Shown one piece after another: positions 5,209 through 6,592 of a stretch of 6,592 nt of DNA. Below the pieces are notes generated by a model. The model was given only the letters and a program-made list of their open reading frames with translations. It did no database searches and was not told the origin of the DNA. A program made the position numbers and the translations under genes. The stretch spans positions 1 to 6,592 of the forward strand of contig JAHELQ010000310.1 of the NCBI GenBank assembly GCA_024644125.1. The letters run 5' to 3'. The first letter of the stretch is position 1. Each line of letters begins with the position of its first letter. The stretch is from Candidatus Aminicenantota bacterium (GTDB lineage Bacteria > Acidobacteriota > Aminicenantia > UBA2199).

Positions 5209-6592
5209 TTAATCGTCGCCGGAGAATTTTTTGCGGTATTCAGATGGACTGAGGCCGGTGAATTTTTTAAACGCGTCGTTGAAGACGGATTTTGAGTTGA
5301 AGCCTACTTCGTACGCGATTTTTAAGAGGACAAAGTCTTTCTCTTTTGGATCCAGCAATTTTTTACACGCCTCTTCCACCCGGTATTGGTTAAGGAAATT
5401 CTTAAAATTCTGCTCTCTTTCCTCATTGATGATCTGCGACATCTGCTTGGCAGGAATAGACAACCGGGACGCCAGTTTGGCCAACGAAATATTGGGGTCC
5501 AGGTAGGGCTTTTCTTCTTCCATATAATCCATCAACCGTTGCAACAGTACTTGTGATTTCCGCGGCGTAAGGGGAGAATCCCTGTATTTTTCTTTTTGAG
5601 GGGGGAATAGTTTTTCCTGCCGGTTTTGGTACAGGAAAAACAAAAATGCCAGAAAAGCGATACACAGAGCCAGCACTCTGACCCAGAAGTTCTGGTAGAG
5701 ATACGGCCGTATGGAAAACTCCAGACTGGATCCTTTGTGGTTCCAGACTCTGTCGTTGTTGCATGCGATCACCTTGAAGCGGTAGCTCCCGTGATCTAAT
5801 CCTTCATACCTGATACTTCTGCGGTTCTGGGTGTCGTGCCAGCCGGTGTCTCGGCCGAACAACCGGTAACTGAACATCACCTTCTCCGGCACTATGAAGC
5901 TGGGCGCTGTGTAATGAAACTCAATCCAGCGGGTGCCGGCGGGAAGAGTCATGCCGTTCGCGAAGTCCACTTGCGTTCCGTCTACGGTAATTTTTTCCAA
6001 AAGTACATTTGGGCGTACCGGATTCAATTCGATGGACTCCGGATGAATGGAGACAACGCCGTTGTTGGTGGGGAAATAAAGTATGCCGGCCGGTCCTTTC
6101 CAGCCCGCCGGCTGTATGCCGCCGGTGCACACCGCGCTGCGGATACCGTCCCGTTGTTGGAAATAATAACAATTCAACTTCCTTGATTTTGGAGCTCCAT
6201 ATTCCAGTAATTCTTGTTTTGACACATAAAATATACCGTTGTTTGAGGACATCCACAACCGTTTCCGTTCGTCCTCCAGGATGCGATAGATCACATTGTT
6301 GAAAAGGCCTTGCTCGATTTTGAATACCTGGATACGCCCCCGTTGTAGACGGTTCAAGCCGCCGCCGTCGGTGCCGATCCATACGGAGCCGGACCGGTCG
6401 CAATAGATGTCCAGGATAATATTGTTACTGAGCCCCTGTTCCACGGAGTAAGAGGTAAAAACTCCGGCGGCGAAGCTGTGTAATCCTGCGGGAGTACCGA
6501 TCCAATAAGTGCCTGCCGGGTCCTGGGTAATAACTGAGACTGAATTGTCACGAAGTCCGTTCGCAGTGGAGAAATTTGTGAACGAGTTGCCG
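5209..6592 (-). CDS. Membrane-anchored one-component regulator: reg_prop propeller, Y_Y_Y domain, TM helix, AraC helix-turn-helix (N-terminus cut by window edge)
   Basis: The frame is open to the right edge and ends at TAA 5211-5209, giving 460 residues of the C-terminal part. Counted from the edge, residues 1-170 hold two-component-regulator propeller repeats (YWIGTPAGL, VWIGTDGGGLNRL, LWMSSNNGI, LYFPTNNGVVSI). Residues about 195-295 match the Y_Y_Y domain (FSYRLFGRDTGWHD, then GSYRFKVIACNNDRVW). A hydrophobic helix at about 303-321 follows, then a linker, and residues about 350-458 form an AraC-type DNA-binding domain with both helix-turn-helix units and the signature IAYEVGFNSKSVFNDAFKKFTGLSPSEY. 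Hybrid two-component proteins with this sensor usually carry a kinase and receiver between membrane and HTH; here only about 30 residues intervene. The sensor should face the periplasm and the HTH the cytoplasm. GTG 6444 is an internal codon, because repeat sequence continues upstream of it. The target is unknown; the convergent propeller gene and the maturase operon are nearest. Confidence 0.92.
   Translation of the reverse strand, partial: GNSFTNFSTANGLRDNSVSVITQDPAGTYWIGTPAGLHSFAAGVFTSYSVEQGLSNNIILDIYCDRSGSVWIGTDGGGLNRLQRGRIQVFKIEQGLFNNVIYRILEDERKRLWMSSNNGIFYVSKQELLEYGAPKSRKLNCYYFQQRDGIRSAVCTGGIQPAGWKGPAGILYFPTNNGVVSIHPESIELNPVRPNVLLEKITVDGTQVDFANGMTLPAGTRWIEFHYTAPSFIVPEKVMFSYRLFGRDTGWHDTQNRRSIRYEGLDHGSYRFKVIACNNDRVWNHKGSSLEFSIRPYLYQNFWVRVLALCIAFLAFLFFLYQNRQEKLFPPQKEKYRDSPLTPRKSQVLLQRLMDYMEEEKPYLDPNISLAKLASRLSIPAKQMSQIINEEREQNFKNFLNQYRVEEACKKLLDPKEKDFVLLKIAYEVGFNSKSVFNDAFKKFTGLSPSEYRKKFSGDD

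Noticed and set aside
5921..6403. 160-codon open frame on the minus strand
   Set aside because: It is a shifted frame inside the regulator's propeller and Y_Y_Y region, and its translation shows no domain.
1..6592. tRNA, rRNA, CRISPR array, insertion sequence or attachment site
   Set aside because: No regularly spaced repeats, transposase, cloverleaf-like segments or terminal inverted repeats were seen on reading both strands.

Overview
The window holds parts of three transcription units. On the minus strand, from about 3432 down to the left edge, is an operon whose recognisable genes are two neighbouring, related peptide-maturase-type proteins. On the plus strand (3652-5148) is a secreted beta-propeller protein. 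On the minus strand at the right (5209 to the edge) is the C-terminal part of a membrane-anchored AraC-type regulator with a propeller sensor. Base composition is near 50% GC in the genes and clearly AT-rich between them. Reg_prop/Y_Y_Y/AraC architecture is typical of Bacteroidota and neighbouring FCB-type phyla (for example Calditrichota/KSB1-like lineages). The good Shine-Dalgarno sequences (GGAGG, AAGGAG) and the near-consensus TTGACA/TAAAAT promoter are less typical of Bacteroidota proper. A bacterium from one of the related phyla is my best guess, but this is inference only.

Minus-strand operon. A TTGACA-N17-TAAAAT promoter (3432-3404) fires leftward, and a strong palindrome (3378-3401) sits on its expected start site. 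A leader of about 330 nt follows. It contains a perfect SD in front of a 14-codon ORF that ends soon after a run of eight A, and further on a short open frame (3192-3094) with coding-like base composition. Next comes a 563-residue protein (3066-1375): an N-terminal PqqD-like region, a radical-SAM-like middle that has lost the CX3CX2C triad, a largely preserved SPASM domain, a complete ER/SipW-type signal peptidase I domain (Ser446/His482), and a C-terminal hydrophobic segment. Three bases later starts a 457+ residue radical SAM/SPASM enzyme with an intact cluster motif. The two proteins share their N-terminal region and SPASM layout, so they look like an active enzyme and a degenerate paralogue fused to a protease. 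The simplest reading is a RiPP-like peptide maturation system in which modification and leader cleavage are physically linked. The precursor peptide is not securely identified: the leader offers competing frames, one of which would need a -1 shift on the A-run. No exporter is visible; the operon continues past the left edge.

Right half. The plus-strand gene, divergent from the operon across about 380 bp, encodes an exported protein with seven repeats of about 54 residues (a seven-bladed propeller is likely) and a C-terminal Ig/PKD-like domain. A 16-bp palindrome (3494-3509) lies upstream of it. The convergent regulator gene ends 60 bp after it. It places a periplasmic reg_prop/Y_Y_Y sensor, one membrane helix and a cytoplasmic AraC helix-turn-helix in one chain, with no histidine kinase. 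It could control the propeller gene or the peptide operon, but the sequence does not prove either link.
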